Below are positions 15,157-24,532 of a DNA stretch of 64,000 nucleotides, piece by piece. Source of the stretch: an uncultured Oscillospiraceae bacterium (lineage in GTDB: Bacteria > Bacillota > Clostridia > Oscillospirales > Oscillospiraceae); the NCBI GenBank assembly GCA_900757655.1, contig CAAEOT010000050.1:1-64000 (forward strand), in the 5' to 3' direction. Position numbers and translations under genes: made by a program. The notes under the pieces were generated by a model, which saw only the letters and a program-made list of their open reading frames with translations, made no database searches and was not told the origin of the DNA. How positions within the stretch are numbered: the first letter of the stretch is position 1; every line of letters starts with the position of its first letter.

Positions 15157-18100
15157 TCAGTACGTGGTCACGCCGGTGAAGGCGAGCTCGGCGTTGCCGG
15201 TCAGGCGCACGCCGTCGTCGTCATAGGTGACGATCAGGTCGCCGCCGCTGACCTTGACGGTGATGGCCTCGCCCTTCGGGCACAGGCCGTTTTCCGTGGC
15301 GGCCACCACGGCCGCGCACGCGCCGGTGCCGCAGGCGCGGGTCTCGCCGTTGCCGCGCTCCCAGACGCGCATCTTGATCGTCGTGCGGTTGACGACGCGG
15401 ATGAACTCCGTGTTCGTGCGCGCGGGGAAGATGTCCGCGTGCTCAAACTGCGGGCCGAGGTGAGCGACGTCCACTTCATCCACGCGGTCGGCAAAGACGA
15501 CGCAGTGGGGGTTGCCCATCGAGAGGCACGTGATGCGGTACTCCCCGCCGGCGATGGTCACCGGCCGGTCGATCACGCGCTCGCCCGCGAGCGTCACGGG
15601 CACGGCCTCCGGCCGGAACGCGGGCTTGCCCATGTCGACCGTCACGAGGCCGACCGTGCCGAAGCGCGTGTACAGGTGCAGCCGGTGCACGAGGCCGCCG
15701 GCCTCGATGGTGAGATCGTCGCGCGGCACGATGCCGTTGTCGTACAGGTACTTGGCCACGCAGCGGATGGCGTTGCCGCCCATGCCGCCGGCGCTGCCGT
15801 CGCGGTTGAAGACGCGCATTTTCGCGTCGGCCACGTTGCTGTGCTCGATGAGCACGATGCCGTAGCCGCCGATGCCGCGGTGGCGCGAGCAGAGCGGGAT
15901 GCACAGCGACTCGGGGCAGGTGATGTGCCCGTCAAAGTTCTCGACGTAGATATAGTCGTCGCCGGTGGCCTGCATTTTCGCAAACTTCAGGCTCTGGCGC
16001 TCGGTGCGCATGTGGTTGATGTCCACAAGCTCGGTGTTGCGCTCGTTGTAGCGGCTGGCAATGATGTCCGCCAGGGCGTTTGCCGTGTCGAGCGAGGTGA
16101 AGCACGGGATGCCGAGCTGCAGCGCGCGGCGGTGCAGGGCAATGTAATCGTCCATGGTCGCGTCCTTGAGCGCGCCGGTGTAGACGATGTAGTCGATGCA
16201 GCCGCTCTCGAGCAGGGCGAAGGCGTGGTCGCTCTCGCGGATGCCGTCCACGGTCACGACGTCGATGCCAAGGCGCGCGATGGCGGCGGCGGTCTCCTCG
16301 GTCGCGTAGAGGGCGAAGTGCAGGTCGTCGAGCTTCTTGGCCAGCGACACGATCTCGCCGAGGTCGTGCGTGTCCACGCTCACGAACACGCCGTGGCGGC
16401 CGTCCGGATGCTGGCCGACGACCATGCCGGCCGAGGTCAGACCCTTGAACAGCGCCTCCTGCATCGTCTTGCCGAGGCCGAGCACCTCGCCCGTGGACTT
16501 CATCTCCGGGCCGAGATAGGCGTTGACGTCGCCGAGCTTTTCAAACGAGAACACCGGCACCTTGACCGCGTAATACGGCGGGATGGGGTGCAGGCCGGTG
16601 CCGTAGCCGAGGCTTTTCAGCGGTGCGCCGAGCATGACGCGCGCCGCCACGTCCACCATCGGCACGCCCGTGACCTTGCTGATGTACGGCACGGTGCGCG
16701 AGGCGCGGGGGTTGACCTCGATGACGTAGAGCTCGTTTTCCCAGATGAGGTACTGGATGTTCACAAGCCCCTTCGTGCCGAGCGCGAGGGCGAGCTTGCG
16801 CGAGCTGTCGACGATCTTTTCCGTCATCATGTCGTTGAGGTTGTACGGCGGGTAGACGGCAATGGAGTCGCCGCTGTGCACGCCGGCGCGCTCGATGTGC
16901 TCCATGATGCCGGGGATGAGCACGTCCGTACCGTCGGAGATGACGTCCACCTCCAGCTCCGTGCCCATCATGTATTTGTCCACGAGCACGGGGTTGTCGA
17001 TGCCCTGCGCGAGGATGCGCTGCATATAGGTCGTGACCTCGGCGCCGTCGTGGACGATCTTCATGTTCTGGCCGCCGATGACATACGACGGGCGCAGCAG
17101 CACGGGGTAGCCGAGCGTCTGCGCGGCGTGAAGGGCCTCCGGCAGCGTCTGCACGCCCATGCCCTTCGGGCGCGAGATGTGGAAGCGCTCGAGCAGGGCA
17201 TCAAAGCGCTCGCGGTCCTCGGCGATGTCGATGCCCTCGGCCGAGGTGCCGAGGATGCGGATGCCGTGGCGGTCGAGCGTTTGCGTGAGCGCGATGGCGG
17301 TCTGGCCGCCGAAGGCGACCACGACGCCGACGGGCTGCTCCACGTCGATGATCTGCAGGACGTCCTCGGCCGTGAGCGGCTCAAAATACAGCCGGTCGGC
17401 GGTGTCATAGTCCGTGGAGACGGTCTCGGGGTTGTTGTTGACGATGACGACGTCGTAGCCCATGGCCTTGAGCGTCCACACGCAGTGGACGGACGAATAG
17501 TCAAACTCGATGCCCTGACCGATGCGGATCGGCCCGGAGCCGAGCACCATGACGACGGGCTTGCCGCTGCGCGGGAAGGTGCGCGCCTCGCAGCGCGTGT
17601 CCGCGCTGGCGTAGAAATACGGCGTCTGCGCGTCGAACTCGGCGGCGCAGGTATCGACCATCTTGTAGCCCGCGCGGAAGGGGGGCAGCGTCTCGCTGCC
17701 GGACAGGCGGCGCAGCGCCGCGTCCGGATAGCCGAGGTACTTGCCGCGCTGATAAAGCTCCGGCGTCAGGCCGTTTTGGATGCTCGCCTCGTAGTCCACA
17801 AGGTTTTGCAGCCGGGACAGAAACCAGCGGTCGATGCGGGTGATGTCGTGGATCTCATCGATGGACACGCCGCTGCACAGCGCCTCAAAGACGGTGAACA
17901 GGCGGTGATCGTCGCAGTCGGCGAGCCGGTCGCGCACCGGGCGGTCGGACAGGGGCTTGGCGTGCAGCGTGTCGAGATGGATCTCGGCGCCGCGCACGGC
18001 CTTGAGCAGCGCGCTTTCAAAGTTCGTGCCGATGGCCATGACCTCGCCGGTGGCCTTCATCTGCGTGCCGAGGCGGCGGGATGCGCCGACAAACTTGTCA

Positions 18101-19185
18101 AACGGCCACTTGGGGAACTTGACGACGACGTAGTCCAGCGCGGGCTCGAAGCAGGCGCAGGTCTTGCCGGTGATGTCGTTTTGGATCTCATCGAGCGTGT
18201 AGCCGAGGGCGATCTTCGTCGTGATCTTTGCGATCGGGTAGCCGGTCGCCTTCGACGCGAGCGCCGACGAGCGCGACACACGGGGGTTGACCTCGATGAC
18301 GGCGTACTCAAAGCTGTCGGGGTTGAGCGCGAACTGGCAGTTGCAGCCGCCGACGATGTCGAGCGCGGAGATGATGTTCAGCGCCGCGCTGCGCAGCATC
18401 TGAAACTCCTTGTCCGAGAGCGTCAACGCCGGGGCGACGACGATGCTGTCACCGGTGTGCACGCCGACGGGGTCGAAGTTTTCCATGCTGCACACGGCGA
18501 TGACGTTGCCGGCACCGTCGCGCATGGTCTCAAACTCGATCTCTTTCCAGCCGTAAATGTAGCGCTCGACGAGGATCTGCGTGATCGGGGATGCGTCGAG
18601 GCCCGTCTGCGCGGCGCTCGTGAGCTCCTCCGGGCTGTAGGCCACGCCGCCCCCCGCGCCGCCGAGCGTGAACGCCGGGCGGATGATAACGGGGTAGCCG
18701 ATGCTGCCGGCTACCTCCAGCGCTTCGGCCACGGTGTTCGCGATGCCGGAGGGGATGGTCGGCTCGCCGATGGCGGCCATGGTCTCCTTAAAGAGCTCAC
18801 GGTCCTCTGCCTTGTCGATGGCTTCCGCGTTCGTACCGATGAGGCGGACATTGTGCTGCTGCAAAAAGCCCTCCTTGTCAAGCTCCATCGCGAGCGTCAG
18901 GCCCGTCTGGCCGCCGAGACCGGCGAGGAGACTGTCGGGCTGCTCCTTTTCGATGATGCGCTTGACGGAGGTCAGCGTCAGCGGCTCGAGATAAATCTCG
19001 TCCGCGAGCGCCTTGTCGGTCATGATGGTCGCGGGGTTGGAGTTGACGAGCACGACGTTGACGCCCGCGTCGTGCAGCACACGGCACGCCTGCGCGCCGG
19101 CATAGTCAAACTCCGCCGCCTGACCGATCACGATCGGGCCGGAGCCGATGACCATGACTTTGCGGATGCTGGAATCAATCGGCAT
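15157..19185 (-). CDS. carB: Carbamoyl-phosphate synthase large subunit fused to a diaminopimelate-epimerase-like domain
   Basis: The 1342-residue protein consists of a full CarB (about residues 1-1060) followed in frame by a DapF-like domain (about 1066-1342). CarB shows both ATP-grasp halves (starts SIRKVMVIGSGPIVIGQA and, near 550, VMVLGSGPIRIGQGIEF) and the MGS-like C-terminal domain. It makes carbamoyl phosphate from glutamine ammonia, bicarbonate and two ATP for arginine and pyrimidines. The DapF part keeps one catalytic Cys (ERGNGETRACGTGACA), but the other (usually MCGN or QCGN) is Gly at residue 1136 (GGMGGNAIRC). There is no ribosome site or stop at the junction. I chose the ATG at 19185 over a GTG nine bases upstream because GGGAGG is well placed for it. 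The start overlaps carA by 11 bases. Whether the epimerase domain is active is open. Confidence 0.9.
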   Translation of the reverse strand: MPIDSSIRKVMVIGSGPIVIGQAAEFDYAGAQACRVLHDAGVNVVLVNSNPATIMTDKALADEIYLEPLTLTSVKRIIEKEQPDSLLAGLGGQTGLTLAMELDKEGFLQQHNVRLIGTNAEAIDKAEDRELFKETMAAIGEPTIPSGIANTVAEALEVAGSIGYPVIIRPAFTLGGAGGGVAYSPEELTSAAQTGLDASPITQILVERYIYGWKEIEFETMRDGAGNVIAVCSMENFDPVGVHTGDSIVVAPALTLSDKEFQMLRSAALNIISALDIVGGCNCQFALNPDSFEYAVIEVNPRVSRSSALASKATGYPIAKITTKIALGYTLDEIQNDITGKTCACFEPALDYVVVKFPKWPFDKFVGASRRLGTQMKATGEVMAIGTNFESALLKAVRGAEIHLDTLHAKPLSDRPVRDRLADCDDHRLFTVFEALCSGVSIDEIHDITRIDRWFLSRLQNLVDYEASIQNGLTPELYQRGKYLGYPDAALRRLSGSETLPPFRAGYKMVDTCAAEFDAQTPYFYASADTRCEARTFPRSGKPVVMVLGSGPIRIGQGIEFDYSSVHCVWTLKAMGYDVVIVNNNPETVSTDYDTADRLYFEPLTAEDVLQIIDVEQPVGVVVAFGGQTAIALTQTLDRHGIRILGTSAEGIDIAEDRERFDALLERFHISRPKGMGVQTLPEALHAAQTLGYPVLLRPSYVIGGQNMKIVHDGAEVTTYMQRILAQGIDNPVLVDKYMMGTELEVDVISDGTDVLIPGIMEHIERAGVHSGDSIAVYPPYNLNDMMTEKIVDSSRKLALALGTKGLVNIQYLIWENELYVIEVNPRASRTVPYISKVTGVPMVDVAARVMLGAPLKSLGYGTGLHPIPPYYAVKVPVFSFEKLGDVNAYLGPEMKSTGEVLGLGKTMQEALFKGLTSAGMVVGQHPDGRHGVFVSVDTHDLGEIVSLAKKLDDLHFALYATEETAAAIARLGIDVVTVDGIRESDHAFALLESGCIDYIVYTGALKDATMDDYIALHRRALQLGIPCFTSLDTANALADIIASRYNERNTELVDINHMRTERQSLKFAKMQATGDDYIYVENFDGHITCPESLCIPLCSRHRGIGGYGIVLIEHSNVADAKMRVFNRDGSAGGMGGNAIRCVAKYLYDNGIVPRDDLTIEAGGLVHRLHLYTRFGTVGLVTVDMGKPAFRPEAVPVTLAGERVIDRPVTIAGGEYRITCLSMGNPHCVVFADRVDEVDVAHLGPQFEHADIFPARTNTEFIRVVNRTTIKMRVWERGNGETRACGTGACAAVVAATENGLCPKGEAITVKVSGGDLIVTYDDDGVRLTGNAELAFTGVTTY

Positions 19186-20242
19186 GGTGCGCACCTCCCA
19201 TCAGGTCACAGAATCGGTCAAAGAGAAAGGCCGTGTCGTGCGGGCCCGAGCACGCCTCGGGGTGAAACTGCACGGAAAAGGCCCGCAGGTCGGGGTAGTC
19301 GATGCCCTCGCACGTGCCGTCGTTGGCGTTGACGTAGCGGATGACGCCGGTTTTCACGCTCTCGGGCACGACGGCGTAGCCGTGGTTCTGGCTGGTGAGG
19401 AATGTGCGCGTGCCGCACACGTCGCGCGCCGGCTGGTTCACGCCGCGGTGGCCGTACTTGAGCTTGACGGTGCTGCCGCCCTGCGCCAGCGCCATGAGCT
19501 GGTGGCCGAGGCAGATGCCGAACATTGGGATGCGGCCGAAGAGTTTGGCGATCTCCGCAATCTGGCTGACGTTGTCGGTCGGGTCGCCGGGGCCATTGGA
19601 GAGCATGACGCCGTCATATCCGGCGGCGAGGATGTCCTCCGCCTTCGCCGAGCAGGGCAGCACCGTCACGGCGCAGCCGCGCTTACAGAGCTCGCGCGCG
19701 ATGTTGCGCTTGGCGCCGTAGTCGATGAGCGCCACGCGGTGCAGTGTGGCGCCCTCCGGTTGGAGGGTGTAGGGCTCCGGCGTCGTCACCTGCGGCACGG
19801 GGTCCGTGATGCGGTAGGCGCGCAGGGGCGCGAGATCGTCCGGCACCGTGTCGCAGATGGCGGCGTTCATGGTGCCGGCCTCGCGCAGGATGCGCGTGAC
19901 GGCGCGCGTGTCGATGCCGGCGATGCCGGGGATGTTGTTGGCCTTCAAAAATGCGTCGAGCGTTTCCTCGCAGCGGAAGTTTGAGGGCGTTTGGCACTGC
20001 TCGCGCACGACGTAGCCGCGCACGCAGCACTTGCCCTCAAAATCGGCCGGGATGATGCCGTAGTTGCCGATGAGCGGGAACGTCTGCAGCACGATCTGGC
20101 CGCAGTAGCTCGGGTCCGTGAGCGTCTCAATGTAGCCGTTCATGCCGGTGGTGAACACCAGCTCGCCGACCGTGTCGCACGGTGCACCGAAAGCGAGGCC
20201 CACAAAGGCCTCGCCGTTTTCGAGTACAAGATAGCGCTTCAT
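19175..20242 (-). CDS. carA: Carbamoyl-phosphate synthase small (glutaminase) subunit
   Basis: A 355-residue CarA. The N-terminal CPSase_sm domain has FTTGMNGYIETLTDPSYCGQ and GIAGIDTR. The class I glutamine amidotransferase domain has the nucleophile in FGICLGHQ near residue 245 and the His-Glu of FHPEA near 330. It supplies ammonia through the CarB tunnel. The ATG overlaps the argF stop (ATGA) and its end overlaps the carB start, so argF-carA-carB are translated as a coupled block. The product is used for citrulline by ArgF next door and for pyrimidines. Confidence 0.95.
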   Translation of the reverse strand: MKRYLVLENGEAFVGLAFGAPCDTVGELVFTTGMNGYIETLTDPSYCGQIVLQTFPLIGNYGIIPADFEGKCCVRGYVVREQCQTPSNFRCEETLDAFLKANNIPGIAGIDTRAVTRILREAGTMNAAICDTVPDDLAPLRAYRITDPVPQVTTPEPYTLQPEGATLHRVALIDYGAKRNIARELCKRGCAVTVLPCSAKAEDILAAGYDGVMLSNGPGDPTDNVSQIAEIAKLFGRIPMFGICLGHQLMALAQGGSTVKLKYGHRGVNQPARDVCGTRTFLTSQNHGYAVVPESVKTGVIRYVNANDGTCEGIDYPDLRAFSVQFHPEACSGPHDTAFLFDRFCDLMGGAHHAD

Positions 20243-21237
20243 AGCTCGATCTCCGCAAGCGTCGCCGCCATGACGGCCTTGATGGTGTGCATACGGTTTT
20301 CTGCCTCCTGGAACACGACTGACTGCGCGCTTTCAAACACGTCGTCCGTGACCTCCATGGCTTCGCGGCCGAAGCGCGTGCACATCTCGTTGCCGATGAC
20401 GGTCTTTTTGTCGTGGTAGGCCGGCAGGCAGTGCATGAAGATGGCGTTGGGGTCTGCCTTGGCCATGAGCGCCGCGTTGACCTGATACGGCGCGAGCGCG
20501 GCAATGCGCTCGGCCCAGACGGCCTCGGGCTCGCCCATGGAGACCCAGATGTCGGTATAGATCACGTTCGCGCCCTGCACGGCCGCGGCGGGGTCGGAGA
20601 TGAAGTCGAGCTTCGCGCCCGTCTGCGCTGCAATGGCCTCGCATTCGGCGACGAGCTGCGCATCGGGGAAGAATCCCTCGGGCGCGCAGGCCGTGAAGTG
20701 CATACCCATCTTCGCGCAGCCGACCATGAGGGAGTTGCCCATGTTGAAGCGCGCGTCGCCCATGTAGACGAGGTGGATGTTCTCCAGTGAGCCGAAGTGC
20801 TCCCGGATGGTCAGGAAGTCCGCGAGGATCTGCGTCGGGTGAAACTCGTCCGTCAGCCCGTTCCAGACCGGGACGGAGGCGTACTGCGCCAGCTCCTCGA
20901 CGATGCACTGGCCGAAGCCGCGGTACTCAATGCCGTCGAACATGCCCGAGAGCACACGCGCCGTGTCGGCGATGCTCTCCTTCTTGCCGATCTGCGAGCC
21001 GGTGGAGTCGAGATACGTGCTGCCCATGCCCAGATCATGCGCTGCGACCTCGAAGCTGCTGCGCGTGCGCGTGCTCGTCTTTTCAAAGATGAGCGCGACG
21101 TTCTTACCCTCGCACAGACGGTGCGGGATGCCGGCTTTCTTTTCGGCTTTCAGCTTCGCGGCGAGTCGGAGCAGGTAGTCGATCTGCTCGGGCGTATAGT
21201 CGAGCAGCTTGAGAAAATCGTTGCCTTTGAGATGCAT
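20239..21237 (-). CDS. argF: Ornithine carbamoyltransferase
   Basis: A 332-residue protein with the carbamoyl phosphate site STRTRSSFE near residue 55, FHPTQILADFLT near 135, and the ornithine-site HCLPAYH near 270. It joins carbamoyl phosphate and ornithine to citrulline in the cytoplasm. The frame continues far upstream through argD, but the ATG at 21237 has GGAGG nine bases before it and gives the family length. It lies 14 bases after argD. Confidence 0.95.
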   Translation of the reverse strand: MHLKGNDFLKLLDYTPEQIDYLLRLAAKLKAEKKAGIPHRLCEGKNVALIFEKTSTRTRSSFEVAAHDLGMGSTYLDSTGSQIGKKESIADTARVLSGMFDGIEYRGFGQCIVEELAQYASVPVWNGLTDEFHPTQILADFLTIREHFGSLENIHLVYMGDARFNMGNSLMVGCAKMGMHFTACAPEGFFPDAQLVAECEAIAAQTGAKLDFISDPAAAVQGANVIYTDIWVSMGEPEAVWAERIAALAPYQVNAALMAKADPNAIFMHCLPAYHDKKTVIGNEMCTRFGREAMEVTDDVFESAQSVVFQEAENRMHTIKAVMAATLAEIEL

Positions 21238-21251
21238 GTCGGTGGTCCTCC

Positions 21252-22418
21252 TTATTCTCCGGCGCAGACGTCTTTGAGCACGCTGACTGCCTGCTCGAGC
21301 TGCGCCATGGGGATGTTGAGCGCCGGCAGCAGGCGCACCTTGTTCTTTGCCGAGATGACGAGCACGCCGCGCTCCATGCAGTCCGCGATGACGTCCTTGA
21401 CCGGGCGCTCGGTCTCCACGCCGAGCATCAGACCCAGGCCCGTGACGCTCTTGACGCCCTTTGCGCCGGTGAGGGAGCTGACGATGAAGTCGGACTTTTC
21501 CTGCACGGACTGCAGCAGCGGGCCGTCGAGCCGGTGCAGAATGCTCAGCGCGCCGGCGCAGCAGACCGGGTTGCCGCCGAAGGTGGAGCCGTGGCTGCCG
21601 GGCGTGAGCACGTCCTGCACCTTTTCGCCGAGCAGCGTCGCGCCCAGCGGCAGGCCGCCGCCGAGCCCCTTGGCCGTGGAGACGATGTCCGGCGTGATGC
21701 CGTAGTGCATGTAGCCATAGAGCTTGCCGCTGCGGCCGTTTCCGATCTGCACCTCGTCGCAGATGAGCAGCAGGTCCTGCTCGGCGGCGAGCCGGGCAGC
21801 ACCCTTGACAAATTCCTGCGTCAGCGGGATGACGCCGCCCTCGCCCTGCACGACCTCCATCATGATGGCGGCGCACTTGTGCGCTGCCACCTGCGCCTTG
21901 AGATCGTCGAGGTTGTTTGCCTCGGCGTAGGCAAAGCCCTCCGTCAGCGGCAGAAAGTCGTGGTGGAACACGTCCTGCCCGGTTGCGGCGAGCGTCGTGA
22001 TCGTGCGGCCGTGGAAGCTGTTTTTGAGCGTGATGATGGTGGAGTACTCCGGGCCCTTGTGGTCGGCGGCATACTTGCGCGCGGCCTTGATGGCGCACTC
22101 GTTGGCCTCGGCGCCGGAGTTGGAGAAGAAGACTTTCTTCATGCCGGTCTTTTCGCACAGCAGCTGCGCCAGCTGCGCGTCGGGCGCGGTGTAGTAGAGG
22201 TTGGAGGCGTGCTGCACGGTGCACAGCTGTTCGGTCACGGCGCGGATCCACGCGGGGTCGGCGATGCCGAAGCTGTTGACGGCGATGCCCGTCGCCATGT
22301 CGATATAGACCTTGCCGTTCTCGTCCCAGACGAGCGAGCCCTTGCCGCGCGCGATCGTCACGGGGAAGCGGGCGTAGGTGTTGGCGATATAGGTGTTATC
22401 AAGTTGCGGAATGTTCAT
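21252..22418 (-). CDS. argD: Acetylornithine aminotransferase
   Basis: A 388-residue class III PLP aminotransferase. Motifs include FFSNSGAEANECAIKAAR, the PLP-aspartate region LLICDEVQIGNGRSGK and the lysine in STAKGLGGGLPLGA. It converts N-acetylglutamate semialdehyde to N-acetylornithine. Start ATG at 22418 follows AAGGAGG. The start lies inside the last 20 bases of argB. The usual T after DEVQ is I here (QIGNGR), a small departure of no clear meaning. Confidence 0.94.
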   Translation of the reverse strand: MNIPQLDNTYIANTYARFPVTIARGKGSLVWDENGKVYIDMATGIAVNSFGIADPAWIRAVTEQLCTVQHASNLYYTAPDAQLAQLLCEKTGMKKVFFSNSGAEANECAIKAARKYAADHKGPEYSTIITLKNSFHGRTITTLAATGQDVFHHDFLPLTEGFAYAEANNLDDLKAQVAAHKCAAIMMEVVQGEGGVIPLTQEFVKGAARLAAEQDLLLICDEVQIGNGRSGKLYGYMHYGITPDIVSTAKGLGGGLPLGATLLGEKVQDVLTPGSHGSTFGGNPVCCAGALSILHRLDGPLLQSVQEKSDFIVSSLTGAKGVKSVTGLGLMLGVETERPVKDVIADCMERGVLVISAKNKVRLLPALNIPMAQLEQAVSVLKDVCAGE

Positions 22419-23289
22419 CTGTTTTTCCTCCTTGTCCGGCAACGAACATGGTGCCGATGCCTTCGTTTGTCAGCATTTCGATCAGGATGGCGTGCGGCAC
22501 GCGGCCGTCGATGATAAAGACGCGGTGCACGCCCCAGCGGATGGCGTCGATGCAGCAGGTCACCTTCGGCAGCATTCCGCCGTTGATGACGCCGGACTCG
22601 ATGAGCTGCAGCGCGTCCGCCGTGTGGATGACGGGGATGAGCGTGGCGGGGTCATCCTTGTCGCGCAGGATGCCGCCGATGTCGGTCATGGCGATGAGGC
22701 TCTCGGCGCCCAGCTCGCCCGCGATGCGCGCGGCCGCCGTGTCGGCGTTGATGTTGTAGACATGACCCTGCGTGTCGCACCCGACGGTAGACACGACGGG
22801 GATGTAGCCCTTGTCGATCACGTCGAGGATGGGGCGGACGTCGACCTTTGTGATCTCGCCCACGTAGCCGAGGCGCGCATCACGCACGCGCGCCTGGATC
22901 ATCTGCCCGTCGATGCCGGACAGGCCGATCGCCCGGCCGCCCTTGTGGCCGATGAGGTTGACGAGCGTCTTGTTGATCTTCCCGGCGAGGACCATCTGCA
23001 CAACGTCCGCCGTCTCGGAGTCGGTGACGCGCAGACCGTCAACGAACTGCGTCTGCTTGCCGAGCTTGTCGAGCGTTTCCGTGATCTCCGGCCCGCCGCC
23101 GTGCACGAGTACGACCTTCACCCCGATGAGCGACAGCAGCACGATGTCGCGCATGACGGAGTCTTTGAGCTTGTCGCTAATCATGGCGTTGCCGCCGTAT
23201 TTGATGACGACGATCTTGCCGCTGTATTCCTGTATGTAGGGCAGCGCGTGGACGAGTACCTTCGCGCGCTGCGGATTCGTGATGTCCAT
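22399..23289 (-). CDS. argB: Acetylglutamate kinase
   Basis: A 296-residue amino-acid kinase with IVVIKYGGNAM, VLVHGGGPEI and the ADP-binding ININADTAAARIAGEL. It phosphorylates N-acetylglutamate. Overlaps argD by 20 bases and follows argJ by 18 bases. The N-terminal helix before the kinase core (about 25 residues) is of the kind seen in arginine-sensitive forms, so feedback inhibition is possible. Confidence 0.95.
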   Translation of the reverse strand: MDITNPQRAKVLVHALPYIQEYSGKIVVIKYGGNAMISDKLKDSVMRDIVLLSLIGVKVVLVHGGGPEITETLDKLGKQTQFVDGLRVTDSETADVVQMVLAGKINKTLVNLIGHKGGRAIGLSGIDGQMIQARVRDARLGYVGEITKVDVRPILDVIDKGYIPVVSTVGCDTQGHVYNINADTAAARIAGELGAESLIAMTDIGGILRDKDDPATLIPVIHTADALQLIESGVINGGMLPKVTCCIDAIRWGVHRVFIIDGRVPHAILIEMLTNEGIGTMFVAGQGGKTDEHSAT

Positions 23290-23307
23290 GATGATGTTCC
23301 TCCCGGT

Positions 23308-24522
23308 TCAGGTGCGGTAGTCGCCGTTGATCTTCACGTAGTCATACGTCAGGTCGCAGCCCCAGGCCGTGGCGCCCTCGTCGCCGGACTTGAGGTCTAC
23401 GAGGATCTCGATCTCCTTTTCGAGCAGGACCTGTTTGGCTTCCTCCTCGGAAAACGGGATGCCCGCGCCGTCGACGCACACGCGCACCGTGCCGGCCGCG
23501 GAGCGGAAGGCGACGTCGACCTTGTGCACGTCCACATCGGCACCGCTGTAGCCGATGGCGCACAGCACGCGGCCCCAGTTGGCGTCCGCGCCGAACATGG
23601 CGGCCTTGACGAGCGACGAGCAGATGATGCTCTTGGCGACGGTCTTTGCGGTGCCGTGGTCGGCCGCGCCGGTGACGCAGCACTCGAGCAGGCGCGTGGC
23701 GCCCTCGCCGTCGCCCGCGATCTGGCGGCAGAGCCAGACGGTCACGCTGTTGAGCGCGCGGCAAAAGGCGGTGAAGTCTGCGCCGGGCGCGGTGATCTCC
23801 GCGTTGCCCGCCAGACCGTTTGCCAGTACGGCGACCATGTCGTTCGTGGATGTGTCGCCGTCAACGCTGACCATGTTGAACGTGTCCTGCACGTCGCCGG
23901 AGAGGGCAGCCTGCAGCATGGCGGGGCTGATGGCGCAGTCCGTCGTGAGAAAGACAAGCATGGTCGCGAGGTTCGGATGGATCATGCCGGAGCCTTTGGC
24001 AATGCCGCCGATGGTGCAGGTCTTGCCGCCGGCGGTGAACTGCACGGCGATCTCCTTGCGGTGCGTGTCGGTGGTCATGATGCCCTCGGCCGCCTGGTCG
24101 GAGTGGTCGCCGAGCGCGGCGGCGAGCTGCGGCAGGCCGGCGCGGATGGGCGCGAGATCGAGCGGCTGACCGATCACGCCCGTGGACGCGACGATGACGT
24201 CCTGCGGCGCGATGTGCAGCGCGGATGCTGTGAGCGCGCTCATCTCCTCGGCGACGGCGATGCCGTCGGCGTTGCAGGTGTTGGCGTTGCCGCTGTTGCA
24301 GATCACGGCCTGCGCCCTGCCGTCAGAAAGGTGCGCCTTCGTCACGGTCAGGGGCGCGCCCTTGACGAGGTTGGATGTATAGACCGCCGCGGCGCTGGCC
24401 GGGACGGCGCTGTAGATGAGCGCGAGGTCGCGCTTGGACTGATTTCTGCGGATGCCGCAGTGGATGCCCGCGGCGGAAAAACCCTGTGCGGCGCACACGC
24501 CGCCGGTGACTTGCTTCATCAT
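23308..24522 (-). CDS. argJ: Bifunctional ornithine acetyltransferase/N-acetylglutamate synthase
   Basis: A 404-residue ArgJ. The self-cleavage site is in PNLATMLVFLTTDC at about residue 190, where the Thr becomes the nucleophile of the beta chain. It recycles the acetyl group from N-acetylornithine to glutamate and may also use acetyl-CoA. AAGGAGG lies before a double ATG; either could start. It follows argC by 10 bases. Confidence 0.95.
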   Translation of the reverse strand: MMKQVTGGVCAAQGFSAAGIHCGIRRNQSKRDLALIYSAVPASAAAVYTSNLVKGAPLTVTKAHLSDGRAQAVICNSGNANTCNADGIAVAEEMSALTASALHIAPQDVIVASTGVIGQPLDLAPIRAGLPQLAAALGDHSDQAAEGIMTTDTHRKEIAVQFTAGGKTCTIGGIAKGSGMIHPNLATMLVFLTTDCAISPAMLQAALSGDVQDTFNMVSVDGDTSTNDMVAVLANGLAGNAEITAPGADFTAFCRALNSVTVWLCRQIAGDGEGATRLLECCVTGAADHGTAKTVAKSIICSSLVKAAMFGADANWGRVLCAIGYSGADVDVHKVDVAFRSAAGTVRVCVDGAGIPFSEEEAKQVLLEKEIEILVDLKSGDEGATAWGCDLTYDYVKINGDYRT

Positions 24523-24532
24523 TTGTTCCTCC

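Noticed and set aside
15136..19332. 1398-aa plus-strand open frame opposite carB
   Set aside because: Low-complexity, charge-rich translation with no ribosome site or family; the minus strand encodes CarB throughout.
20239..22251. A 670-aa extended form of ArgF
   Set aside because: The upstream 338 residues are argD read in another frame; the ATG at 21237 with GGAGG gives the normal ArgF length.
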